DNA of 64,000 bases. Origin: Streptomyces sp. 3214.6. Lineage in GTDB: Bacteria; Actinomycetota; Actinomycetes; Streptomycetales; Streptomycetaceae. Positions 56,785-64,000 of this stretch are shown here, piece after piece. The translations under genes and the position numbers were made by a program. Location of the stretch: positions 4,712,001 to 4,776,000 of the forward strand of contig NZ_LT670819.1 of the NCBI RefSeq assembly GCF_900129855.1. Reading direction: 5' to 3'. The first letter of the stretch is position 1. Each line of letters starts with the position of its first letter. The notes under the pieces were generated by a model. That model searched no databases and had not been told where the DNA came from. It saw only the letters and a list, made by a program, of their open reading frames with translations.

Positions 56785-58137
56785 TCAGGCGGACGGGTTG
56801 ACGATCACCTCGGCGGTGTCGTTCCTCGGGTTCGGGTCGAAGCCGACGGACGCGTCGGAGTGCGGGTGGACGGTGACACGGCCCGTCGCGTCGGGCACGA
56901 CCCGGTCGATGCGCAGCCGGAACGGGAAGTCGACCTTCAGGCGGGGCTTCGCCCACGTCGGCAGGGTGCAGGCGTAGTGGCCGATGGACGGGTCGTCGCC
57001 GGACGTCCAGGCGGTGTGGCAGGTCGCGGGCACGGACGTGGCGGTGGTGCCCGGCGGCAGGTAGTAGTCGATCACGGCGACCGGGTCGCCGGAGGCGACG
57101 TTGCCGACCCAGGCCGGGCCGCGGTTGACGAAGCGGAAGCCGGCGCTGACGGTGTCACCGGCCGCGCCGCTCACCTTCGTGCCGTGCACGGCGAAGTCGG
57201 CGGTGTTGTCGGCGTTGATGTGCCAGGACCTGCCGTTGTCCGAGCTGTCGAGGTCGGTGGCGCCGCCGCCGGGCTCCACGTCGTAGTCGAACCGCTCGTA
57301 CAGCGCGTGGCGGGTGACGGCGAGCCGCAGCGGCTGCGGCAGTTCGACGGTGGCGCCGGGCGCGACGTCGGTGTCGAAGGAGCAGGTCACGTACGTCATC
57401 GACGGGTACTGGGTGCCGTCGTCGTTCGGCCCGGTGTAGGTGCACTGCGGGTAGCGGGTGGCGACGTCGAGGCCGTACGTCGCCCACATCTGCACGCTGA
57501 AACCGTGGGCGGTCTCGTTGCCGGTGTTGGTGATGGAGGACGGCACGGTGAGGGTGGTGCCGGGCGCGACGCCGGTGAGGTCCTGCGGGACGCCGATGCC
57601 GAGGTCCGGGCCGGAGCCGACGGTGACGAAGGTCTCCGCGGAGCCCTGCGGGGCGGTGAGCGTGCCGTCGGGGCCGCCGGTGGCCTCGGCGGAGTACTCG
57701 ATCGCGCCCTGCGCCCCCACGGCGGCGCCGGCGACAGCCCGCACCTTCAGCCGCACCTGCGCGCTGTAGCGGGTGGGCACGTCCCCGGTGTCGCACACGG
57801 CGACGGTGCCGGCGTCGTTCGGCGTGCAGTTGTCGGGCCAGGACACGTCGGCGACCCCGGCGAGTCCGGACACGTCGACGGTCAGCCGGCCGCCCGTCAC
57901 GGTGAAGTTGCCGTTGTCGTGGTAGAGGCCGAGCGCCAGCGACCGGTACTGCGCCGCGCCGCCGTCCGGAGCGACGGTGACCGCCTGCTCGTACGGCGCC
58001 TGGATCCACAGCTGATCGGACTGCGGCTCGTCGTCGGCGACGGCGAGCCCACTCCCGAGACCGGCGACGACCAGCGCGCCCACGGCTCCGGCACACGCAC
58101 CGCGACGCAGCACACGCCCGACGGAGACAGAACTCAT
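56785..58137 (-). CDS. Secreted protein with CARDB/DUF11-like repeats
   Basis: Protein of 450 residues from ATG 58137 (CTGGGGG upstream). Sec signal (RVLRRGACAGAVGALVVAGLGSGLAVA), then several immunoglobulin-like segments typical of CARDB/DUF11 surface proteins: DLGIGVPQDLTGVAPGTTLTVPSSITNTGNETAHGF, DFAVHGTKVSGAAGDTVSAGFRFVNRGPAWVG, VTVHPHSDASVGFDPNPRNDTAEVIV. No enzyme motif and no sorting signal, so it is released or loosely wall-bound. Divergent from the AfsR-like regulator, 217 bp apart. Confidence 0.85.
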   Translation of the reverse strand: MSSVSVGRVLRRGACAGAVGALVVAGLGSGLAVADDEPQSDQLWIQAPYEQAVTVAPDGGAAQYRSLALGLYHDNGNFTVTGGRLTVDVSGLAGVADVSWPDNCTPNDAGTVAVCDTGDVPTRYSAQVRLKVRAVAGAAVGAQGAIEYSAEATGGPDGTLTAPQGSAETFVTVGSGPDLGIGVPQDLTGVAPGTTLTVPSSITNTGNETAHGFSVQMWATYGLDVATRYPQCTYTGPNDDGTQYPSMTYVTCSFDTDVAPGATVELPQPLRLAVTRHALYERFDYDVEPGGGATDLDSSDNGRSWHINADNTADFAVHGTKVSGAAGDTVSAGFRFVNRGPAWVGNVASGDPVAVIDYYLPPGTTATSVPATCHTAWTSGDDPSIGHYACTLPTWAKPRLKVDFPFRLRIDRVVPDATGRVTVHPHSDASVGFDPNPRNDTAEVIVNPSA

Positions 58138-58354
58138 GACATCCCCCAGAGATGACACAGAAGAAACCCCGGCGCGATGACGGGCACCGGGCGCGACTTG
58201 GACGGGGCGTCGGGCCGAAAGGTTGTAGCCGAGAGCCGCGCGAGGAGCGGTTCTTACCGACTTCTTGATCACTCGCACGCAGGCGGCAGTGCTGTGCGGG
58301 CGGCGCCGCCGTGCGGGCGGCAGCGCTCGGTGTGGTGCTGGCTAACCTTCAGGC

Positions 58355-61300
58355 ATGACCACCGAGTTGGCGTTGCTGTCCCAAGTCGCCTGTCGTGGGC
58401 GGGAGATCACCGCGCCCCGGCTGCGCGGCCTGCTGGCGTTGCTCGCCGCCGACCTGAACGCCGGCTGCAGCACCGGCCTGCTGGTGGAGGGGCTGTGGCC
58501 GGACGAGCTGCCGGAGCGGCCGGGCAAGGCGGTGCAGGTCCTGGTGTCGCGGCTCAGGGCGCAGCTGGGCGCCGAGCTGATCGTGAGCACGCCGACGGGG
58601 TACCGGCTGGCGCTGGACGAGACCCAGGTCGACAGCTCCGCGCTGTTGTCGTACGAGGCGGCGAGCGCCGAGCGGGCGCGGGCCGGGGACCACGAGGGCG
58701 CCCTGGCGCAGGCCGAGGCGGGCCTGGCGCTGTGGGACGGGAGCGTGGGCGCCGGCGCGGGCGAGGACGTGCACGATCCGGTGGTGGCGCTGCGCGCCGG
58801 CCGCCGCCGGGCTCATCGTGCGCTGGCCCGCTCCCGGGCGCTCGCGCTCGCCCGGGTGGGGCGGCGGGCGGAGGCCGCGGCGCCGCTGGCCGAGCTGGTC
58901 CGGGAGCTGCCGCGGGACGAGGAGGTGCTGGCGGAGCTGCTGCGGTGCGAGGCCGCGACCACGGGGCGGCCCGCGGCACTGACCCGGTACGACGCCTACC
59001 GCCGAAGGCTGCGCGACGAGCTGGGGGCCGACCCGGGGCCCGGGCTCAGGTCCCTGTACCAGGAGTTGCTGCGCGCGGACGCGCCGCCCACCCGGCACGG
59101 GGTGCCGCACGAGCCGAACCCGCTGCTGGGGCGGGACGCCGACGTCGCCGCCGTGGGCGGGCTGCTGCGCGAGGCGCGGGTGGTCACGGTCGTCGGCCCC
59201 GGCGGGCTGGGCAAGACCCGGCTCTCGCACGCGGTGAGCCGGGCGGCCGTGCAGCCCGTGGTGCATTTCGTCACCCTGGCCGGTGTCGTCGCCGACGAGG
59301 ACGTCGCCAACGAAGTGGCCTCGGCCGTCGGCGCCGGGGAGACCGGGCGGTTCGCCGGGGGCGGGGACGTGGCCGGCGGCATCGTCGCCGCGCTGGGCGC
59401 CGGGCCCGCGCTGCTGGTGCTGGACAACTGCGAGCAGGTGATCGCCGGCGCGGCGGATCTCGTACAGGCGCTGGTGTCGCGGTCGAAGGAGCTGCGGATC
59501 CTGGCCACCAGCCGGGCTCCGCTGGGGCTGACCTCGGAGTCGGTGTACGCCCTGCCGGAACTTTCGCCGGCGACGTCGGTGGAGCTGTTCGTGCAGCGGG
59601 CGCGGGCCGCCAGGCCCGGGGTGGACCTGCCGGCCGCCGAGGTGGCCGAGATCTGCCGCCACCTGGACGGGCTGCCGCTGGCCGTCGAACTCGCCGCGGC
59701 CCGGGTCCGGGTGCTCTCCGTGGCCGACATCTCGCGCCGGCTGCGGGACCGCTTCGCGCTGCTGCGCGGCGGCGCCCGCGACGCGCCCGAGCGGCACCGC
59801 ACCCTGCGGGCCGTCGTCGAGTGGAGCTGGAATCTGCTGGAGGCCGACGGTCAGGCCGCGCTGCGGGCGTTGTCGGTGTTTCCCGGGGGCTTCACCGAGG
59901 ACTCGGCGCAGTGCGTGCTCGGCGAGAACGCGGACGCGCTGACGCTGCTGGAACAGCTGGCGGGCCAGTCCCTGGTCAAGGTGGGCGAAAGCCCTTCCGC
60001 GGGTCCCTCCGCGGGGCCTTCCGCGGGGCCTTCCGGGGTGCGGTTCCACATGTTGGAGACGCTGCGGGAGTTCAGTGCCGCCCGGCGTGCCGAGGCCGGC
60101 GAGGAGGAGGCGGTGACCGGCCGGTTCCTCCTGTGGGCCCGGGACTTCGGGCGGGCGCACCACGACGTGCTGTTCGGCGGCGGCCCGCCGCGCCCGTGGA
60201 CCGGCATCCGGGCCGAGCAGGACAACCTCGTCCTGGCCCTGCGGTACGCGCTGGCCCGCGCCGACGGCCCCACCACGGCGGCGGTCACCGCGACGCTGGG
60301 CTCGTTGTGGGCCACCGGCTCCAACTACGCCCGCCTCGCCGCCCTCGCCGACGACACCGGTGGACCGCTGTCCCATTTCCGTCCCGGTCCCGAGAACCCG
60401 GACGACCCCGAGAACCCGGACGACTCCGAGAACCCGGACGACTCCGAGTACCTGGCGGACGTCGAGGCGGCCCGTAGTGCGGCGGTGGTGTGCACGGCCA
60501 GCCTCTTCATGGGCCGCGGCCCCCACGCCGTACGCCATCTCGTCACGCTGCGCCGGCTGCCGCCCGCCCCGCCGGACACGCTCGCGCGGGCGCTGGCCGT
60601 CGTGCTGGGCGCCTTCCCCGAGATACATCCGCCGCAGTACACGCGGCTGCAGGAACTCTGCGACGCCGAGGCGCCCATGCTGGCGGGCATGGCGGCGGGC
60701 GTCGCCAGTTATGTGTGGGAGGCCGAGCACGAGACGGAACGGGCGCTGGCGTGCGCCCGCCGGATGCTCGACGCGATGGGGCCGCTCGGGAATCCGGCCA
60801 TGCGGCTGCTCAGCCATGGGCGGATCAGCGAGCTGTGCCTGAAGTCCGCGCGGGGCGCGGAGGCGTACGACCATCTGCGGGCCGCGCTGGGCGCGCTCGA
60901 CGAGGTCGGCGACTGGTCGGACGCGATCGGCGTGCGCTGGGGGCTGGTGCTCGCCTGTCTGCAGCGCGGGGACGTCGACGAGGCGGAGTACTGGCTGGGC
61001 CTCGCCGCCCTGGAACAGCAGCCGGAGGCCGCCGAGGCCTTCAGCTCCGAACTGCCGGCCCGCGCGGAGATCGCACTGGCCCGCGGCCTGACCGAGGTCG
61101 GGCTCGGGCTGTGGCGCCAGGCGGCGGAGCGGATCCGGCAGGGCAGCCTGCTGTACGCCGACGATCCGTTCGTGGATCCGTGGTCGCTGGAGATCCAGTC
61201 GGCCGCGCTGGCGGCGCACGCGCAGTGCGGCCGGCTGGAGCCGGTGGCCGAGCTGGCCGAACAGCTGCGGCAGCGGCTGCTGGGGATGCTGGGCGGCTCC

Positions 61301-61591
61301 TCCGAGGACGACTCCCCGGCGGAACTGCCCGTGTACGGAACGGTGTTGCTGGCGCTCGGCTTCACCGGGCTGGCCCTGGGCGACCCGGCGGCCGTACGGC
61401 TGCTGGCGCTGGCGGAGCGGATGCCCGCGATCCGGGAGTTCCCCACCCTGTCCACGACCAGGGCCCGGGAGGCTGCCGAAAAGGCCGACAGGGCGGCCTA
61501 CGACGACGCGAGGTCGACGTACGCCACCCTGAGACGGGAGGAGCTGCGGGCGGCCGCACTGCGCGAGCTCAGTGCCGCGGCTCACGGTTGA
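58355..61591 (+). CDS. AfsR/SARP-family regulator (SARP-BTAD-NB-ARC-TPR)
   Basis: Protein of 1078 residues. Winged-helix DNA-binding domain at the N-terminus (REITAPRLRGLLALLAADLNAGCSTGLLVEGLWPDELPERPGKAVQVLVSRLRAQLG), BTAD (about 95-245, ending DAYRRRLRDELGADPGPGLRSLYQELL), NB-ARC/AAA ATPase (Walker A GPGGLGKTRL, LLVLDNCEQV, TSRAPLGL), then TPR-like helices to the end. Two in-frame microrepeats (SAGP x3; ENPDD x3) lie in linkers. Such regulators activate secondary metabolism. Its 3' end overlaps by 23 bp the convergent exporter permease gene, so the exporter or the exported protein upstream are candidate targets. Confidence 0.93.
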   Translation: MTTELALLSQVACRGREITAPRLRGLLALLAADLNAGCSTGLLVEGLWPDELPERPGKAVQVLVSRLRAQLGAELIVSTPTGYRLALDETQVDSSALLSYEAASAERARAGDHEGALAQAEAGLALWDGSVGAGAGEDVHDPVVALRAGRRRAHRALARSRALALARVGRRAEAAAPLAELVRELPRDEEVLAELLRCEAATTGRPAALTRYDAYRRRLRDELGADPGPGLRSLYQELLRADAPPTRHGVPHEPNPLLGRDADVAAVGGLLREARVVTVVGPGGLGKTRLSHAVSRAAVQPVVHFVTLAGVVADEDVANEVASAVGAGETGRFAGGGDVAGGIVAALGAGPALLVLDNCEQVIAGAADLVQALVSRSKELRILATSRAPLGLTSESVYALPELSPATSVELFVQRARAARPGVDLPAAEVAEICRHLDGLPLAVELAAARVRVLSVADISRRLRDRFALLRGGARDAPERHRTLRAVVEWSWNLLEADGQAALRALSVFPGGFTEDSAQCVLGENADALTLLEQLAGQSLVKVGESPSAGPSAGPSAGPSGVRFHMLETLREFSAARRAEAGEEEAVTGRFLLWARDFGRAHHDVLFGGGPPRPWTGIRAEQDNLVLALRYALARADGPTTAAVTATLGSLWATGSNYARLAALADDTGGPLSHFRPGPENPDDPENPDDSENPDDSEYLADVEAARSAAVVCTASLFMGRGPHAVRHLVTLRRLPPAPPDTLARALAVVLGAFPEIHPPQYTRLQELCDAEAPMLAGMAAGVASYVWEAEHETERALACARRMLDAMGPLGNPAMRLLSHGRISELCLKSARGAEAYDHLRAALGALDEVGDWSDAIGVRWGLVLACLQRGDVDEAEYWLGLAALEQQPEAAEAFSSELPARAEIALARGLTEVGLGLWRQAAERIRQGSLLYADDPFVDPWSLEIQSAALAAHAQCGRLEPVAELAEQLRQRLLGMLGGSSEDDSPAELPVYGTVLLALGFTGLALGDPAAVRLLALAERMPAIREFPTLSTTRAREAAEKADRAAYDDARSTYATLRREELRAAALRELSAAAHG

Positions 61592-62363
61592 ACTTCGCCT
61601 TGGACCACAGGTAGCCCAGCACCGAAAGCCCCACGCACCATCCGACGGCCAGCACCGCGTTCCTGGCGCCGATCCCGCTGCCCAGCAGCAGTCCGCGCAG
61701 GGTCTCGATGAGGGGCGAGAACGGCTGGTACTCGGCGAACCAGCGGAACCAGCCGGGCATGGCGTCCACCGGCACGAACGCGCTGGACAGGAACGGCAGC
61801 ATCACCAGCGGCGTGCCGATGTTGCTGGCCCCCTCGGCGTTGGGACTGATCAGACCGATACCGACCGCGATCCAGGTCATGGCGAGGCTGACCAGGGCCA
61901 TCAGGGCGGCCGCCGCGATCCACTCCACCGCGGACGCGTCGGGCCGGAACCCGATGGCCAGTCCGATGCCCAGGACCAGCACCAGAGCCATCATCGTCTG
62001 GATGACGCTGCCGATCACATGCCCGATCAGCACGGAGGCCCGGGAGATCGCCATGGTGCGGAACCGGGCCATGATGCCCTCGGTCATGTCGGTGCACACG
62101 GCCACCGCGGTGCCGAGCGAGGTCATGGCCACCGTCAGCAGGAGGATGCCGGGGACGAGATAGGCGACGTAGTCGGCACGGTCGGCGTGACCGCCGTTGA
62201 TGCCGGCGCTCATCACGTTGCCGAAGACGTAGACGAACAGCAGCAGCAGGATGACCGGGGTGAGCAGGAGGTTCAGGGTGAGGGAGGGGTAGCGGCGGGC
62301 GTGCAGGAGGTTGCGCCGCAGCATGGTCAGGTTGTCGCGAAGGGCGTACGACGGGGTGCTCAT
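61569..62363 (-). CDS. ABC-2 type transporter permease (DrrB-like)
   Basis: Protein of 264 residues from ATG 62363, overlapping the ATPase stop in ATGA. Six helices (LTLNLLLTPVILLLLFVYVFG, YLVPGILLLTVAMTSLGTAVAV, VIGSVIQTMMALVLVLGIGLAIGF, WIAAAALMALVSLAMTWIAVGIGL, NAVLAVGWCVGLSVLGYLW, and others) and the ABC-2 loop PFLSSAFVPVDAMPGWFRWFAEYQPFSPLIETLRGLL. With the ATPase upstream it exports drugs or lipids, like DrrAB. Convergent with and overlapping the SARP gene end. Confidence 0.92.
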   Translation of the reverse strand: MSTPSYALRDNLTMLRRNLLHARRYPSLTLNLLLTPVILLLLFVYVFGNVMSAGINGGHADRADYVAYLVPGILLLTVAMTSLGTAVAVCTDMTEGIMARFRTMAISRASVLIGHVIGSVIQTMMALVLVLGIGLAIGFRPDASAVEWIAAAALMALVSLAMTWIAVGIGLISPNAEGASNIGTPLVMLPFLSSAFVPVDAMPGWFRWFAEYQPFSPLIETLRGLLLGSGIGARNAVLAVGWCVGLSVLGYLWSKAKFNREPRH

Positions 62364-63436
62364 CGGGCGATCTCCTTTTCGGCGGTCTTGCCTGCGGTCT
62401 GCTTGGCGGTCTTCTCGCCGGTCTGCTTGGCGGTCGCCTCGGCGGGGTCGGTGGCGGTGGCCGTGCCGAGGGTGCCGGTCAGGGCGAAGAAGACGTCGTC
62501 CAGGTCGGGGGTGTGCACGGACAGCTCGTCGGCCTCGATGCCGGCGGAGTCGAGCCAGTCGAGGATGGCGCGCAGTTCGCGCTGGCTGCCGTCGCTGGGG
62601 ATCTGCAGGGTGAGCGCCTCGTCGATGGGGGTCCCCCCGCGCAAGCGAAGCCGAGCGTGGGGGAGGGTCGTCTCGCGCAGCGCGGTCGCGGCGCGGCCGT
62701 ACGCGTCCGGGTCGGAGAAGCGCAGCCGCACATGCCCGCCGGGGACGAGCCGCTTGAGCTCCTCGGCGCTGCCCTCGGCGACGATCCTGCCGCCGTTGAG
62801 CACCGCGATGCGGTCGGCAAGCTGGTCGGCCTCCTCCAGGTACTGGGTGGTGAGGAAGACGGTGACGCCGCCGGAGACCAGCTCGCGGATGATCTGCCAC
62901 ATGGTGTGCCGGGAGCGGGGGTCGAGGCCGGTGGTGGGCTCGTCGAGGAAGATGATCCGCGGGCTGCCGACCAGGGTCATCGCGATGTCGAGGCGGCGCT
63001 TCATGCCGCCGGAGTAGGTGGAGGCGGGCTTCTTCGCCGCCTCCACCAGGTCGAACCGCTCCAGCAGTTCGGCGGTCACCCGTCGCCCCTCGCTCCTGGA
63101 GAGGTGGTGCAGGTCGGCCATCAGGAGCATGTTCTCCTCGCCGGTGATCAGCCCGTCCACGGCGGAGAACTGGCCGGTGACGCCGATGGCGGCGCGCACG
63201 GCCTGGGCCTCGCCGGTGACGTCGTGGCCGGCGATCCGCGCCTGTCCGGCGTCGGCGGAGATCAGCGTCGAGAGGATGTTGACCACTGTGGTCTTGCCGG
63301 CGCCGTTCGGACCGAGGAGGGAGAAGATCGTGCCGGCGGGCACCTGGATGTCAATGCCGTCGAGGACGGTCTTGTCCCCGTAGGCCTTCCGCAGCCCGGT
63401 GGCCGCGATCGCGGGTTCGTTGTGCGTCGAAGTCAT
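62360..63436 (-). CDS. ABC transporter ATP-binding protein (DrrA-like)
   Basis: Protein of 358 residues. Walker A GPNGAGKTT, Q-loop VTGQFSAVDGLITGEEN, signature YSGGMKRRLDIAMTL, Walker B IIFLDEPTTGLDPRSR and H-loop LTTQYLEEADQLADRI. The C-terminal DrrA-type domain (about 225-330) carries an in-frame insertion LPHARLRLRGGTPID encoded by a dispersed GC-rich repeat (62626-62666). The tail AKQTGEKTAKQTAGKTAEKE is a short tandem repeat. Overlaps the permease by 4 bp. Efflux role inferred from the family. Confidence 0.93.
   Translation of the reverse strand: MTSTHNEPAIAATGLRKAYGDKTVLDGIDIQVPAGTIFSLLGPNGAGKTTVVNILSTLISADAGQARIAGHDVTGEAQAVRAAIGVTGQFSAVDGLITGEENMLLMADLHHLSRSEGRRVTAELLERFDLVEAAKKPASTYSGGMKRRLDIAMTLVGSPRIIFLDEPTTGLDPRSRHTMWQIIRELVSGGVTVFLTTQYLEEADQLADRIAVLNGGRIVAEGSAEELKRLVPGGHVRLRFSDPDAYGRAATALRETTLPHARLRLRGGTPIDEALTLQIPSDGSQRELRAILDWLDSAGIEADELSVHTPDLDDVFFALTGTLGTATATDPAEATAKQTGEKTAKQTAGKTAEKEIAR
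62626..62666. repeat. Dispersed GC-rich hairpin inside the DrrA-like gene
   Basis: GGGGGTCCCCCCGCGC followed by AAGCGAAGCCGAGCGTGGGGG, the reverse of the repeat at 24653-24690 (CCCCCACTCTCGGCTTCG...). Its length keeps the reading frame, so the ATPase carries an extra loop. Confidence 0.65.
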
Positions 63437-63629
63437 GCCGCAGAGCTTGCGGGCGGAGCGGTTCAGACCGGCTTCAGTCGGGTTTCAGTCCCCCGGGGAC
63501 GGCTCGGAGCGCTGAAACCGGCCGCGGCCGCCTCCTCGCCCTGGGCGTCGTTACGTCTGCCGTCCCTGGGTACTCGTGGGGCGCTGCCGGCTCAGCAGCA
63601 CGTTCCGGAGGAAGGCACAGGCGCCCACC

Positions 63630-64000
63630 ATGACGGCCGACTCACTCGCCGCCGCACCACGGCTCCGCTGCTGGGTCCCCCGGGGCGTCTATCCTCCGCA
63701 GGCCGACACGCGGCTCCTGGAGCGTGCGTTGCGCCGCGAGAGGATCACGGGCGAGACGGACGTGCTGGATCTCGGCACCGGAAGCGGACTGCTCGCGGTG
63801 GAGGCGGCCCGGCTCGGCGGCCGGGTCACCGCGGTCGACATCTCCTGGCGGGCGATCGCCGCGGCCTGGCTGAACGCCCTGCTGAACAGACAGTCCCTGC
63901 GGGTGCGCCACGGCGACCTCGCGACGGCCGTGCCCGGCCGCCGTTTCGACCTGGTGACCGCCAACCCGCCCTATGTGCCCGCTCCGGGCGCCGCGGCGCC
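63630..64000 (+). CDS. HemK/PrmC-like methyltransferase, partial at the right edge
   Basis: ATG 63630, GGAGGAAGG about 13 nt upstream. The frame stays open to the window end (123 residues seen). RGVYPPQADTRLLERAL resembles the substrate/lid start of HemK. VLDLGTGSGLLAVEAARLGGRVTAVDIS is SAM motif I/II and DLVTANPPYVPAPG contains the NPPY motif that methylates amide or amine nitrogen. Streptomyces has several HemK-like genes besides release-factor PrmC, and only the missing C-terminus would tell. Divergent from the exporter operon. Confidence 0.85.
   Translation, partial: MTADSLAAAPRLRCWVPRGVYPPQADTRLLERALRRERITGETDVLDLGTGSGLLAVEAARLGGRVTAVDISWRAIAAAWLNALLNRQSLRVRHGDLATAVPGRRFDLVTANPPYVPAPGAAA

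Noticed and set aside
58349..61585. 1078-codon minus-strand frame exactly opposite the SARP gene
   Set aside because: The plus-strand protein has SARP, BTAD and NB-ARC motifs. The minus frame is Arg/Gln/Gly-rich and exists because of codon bias.

Overview
This is a high-GC actinobacterial window, almost certainly Streptomyces. Third-position GC is very high, starts are often GTG or TTG, and ATGA/GTGA overlaps are frequent. Typical Streptomyces families are present: SigE-family ECF sigma, AfsR/SARP, TerD, SpoIIE-type phosphatase, LytR-CpsA-Psr, DUF2637 and DUF1259. The density of secreted hydrolases, IS remnants and truncated genes suggests an accessory region such as a chromosome arm.

Layout. 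(1) Bases 1-3909 look like the right end of an integrated element. They hold a small lipoprotein, hypothetical proteins, an HNH endonuclease and a DUF4145 protein, and stop at a bare 3' half of tRNA-Gly(CCC) followed by its terminator (attR-like). (2) Bases 4096-7735: an S9 peptidase gene flanked by 37-40 bp direct repeats and transposase remnants, then a PIN-domain toxin with a truncated antitoxin, then an IS605-like right end (omega-RNA-like) with no TnpB. (3) Bases 7731-14631: a secreted protein-arginine deiminase with a two-domain SnoaL lipoprotein, a ricin-domain glycosidase-like protein, a GH62 fragment, and an ECF sigma / membrane anti-sigma-like pair. (4) Bases 15056-20242: gamma-glutamyltransferase and TetR, divergent from a polar amino acid ABC importer, with a palindromic operator between them. 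(5) Bases 20461-30118: a polytopic membrane protein, a LysR/quinone oxidoreductase pair, a SnoaL protein, a large PAS/GAF/PP2C/HATPase phosphatase, TatA and an LCP protein. (6) Bases 30422-37512: ArsR with an Mg-type P-type ATPase, BlaI with an M56 peptidase, TerD, a second ArsR and a methyltransferase. (7) Bases 37577-40000: a broken cation/proton antiporter next to an acyltransferase-like membrane protein. (8) Bases 40257-47671: plant cell-wall degradation, with a GH10-ricin-GH62 trimodular enzyme and a ricin-GH74 xyloglucanase, separated by an I36-like inhibitor, MarR/cupin and a small ORF. (9) Bases 47837-53771: DUF1259-P450 pair, DUF2637 pair, DUF4232 protein, a second omega-RNA-like end and a PAP2 phosphatase. 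(10) Bases 53979-64000: secreted alpha/beta hydrolase, Zn-alcohol dehydrogenase, secreted repeat-domain protein, a giant AfsR/SARP regulator, a DrrAB-like exporter and a HemK-like methyltransferase cut by the window edge.

Themes. Three secreted proteins share a ricin-type (CBM13-like) lectin domain, and two of their genes share an A7...GGCAACC...GACCAC promoter-like element that may be an ECF sigma target. Several regulator genes have a clear palindrome in their own divergent promoter (TetR, LysR, BlaI, MarR). The two omega-RNA-like ends are the most unusual feature: both sit at the stop codon of a host gene, and their terminal stems differ by compensatory base changes.
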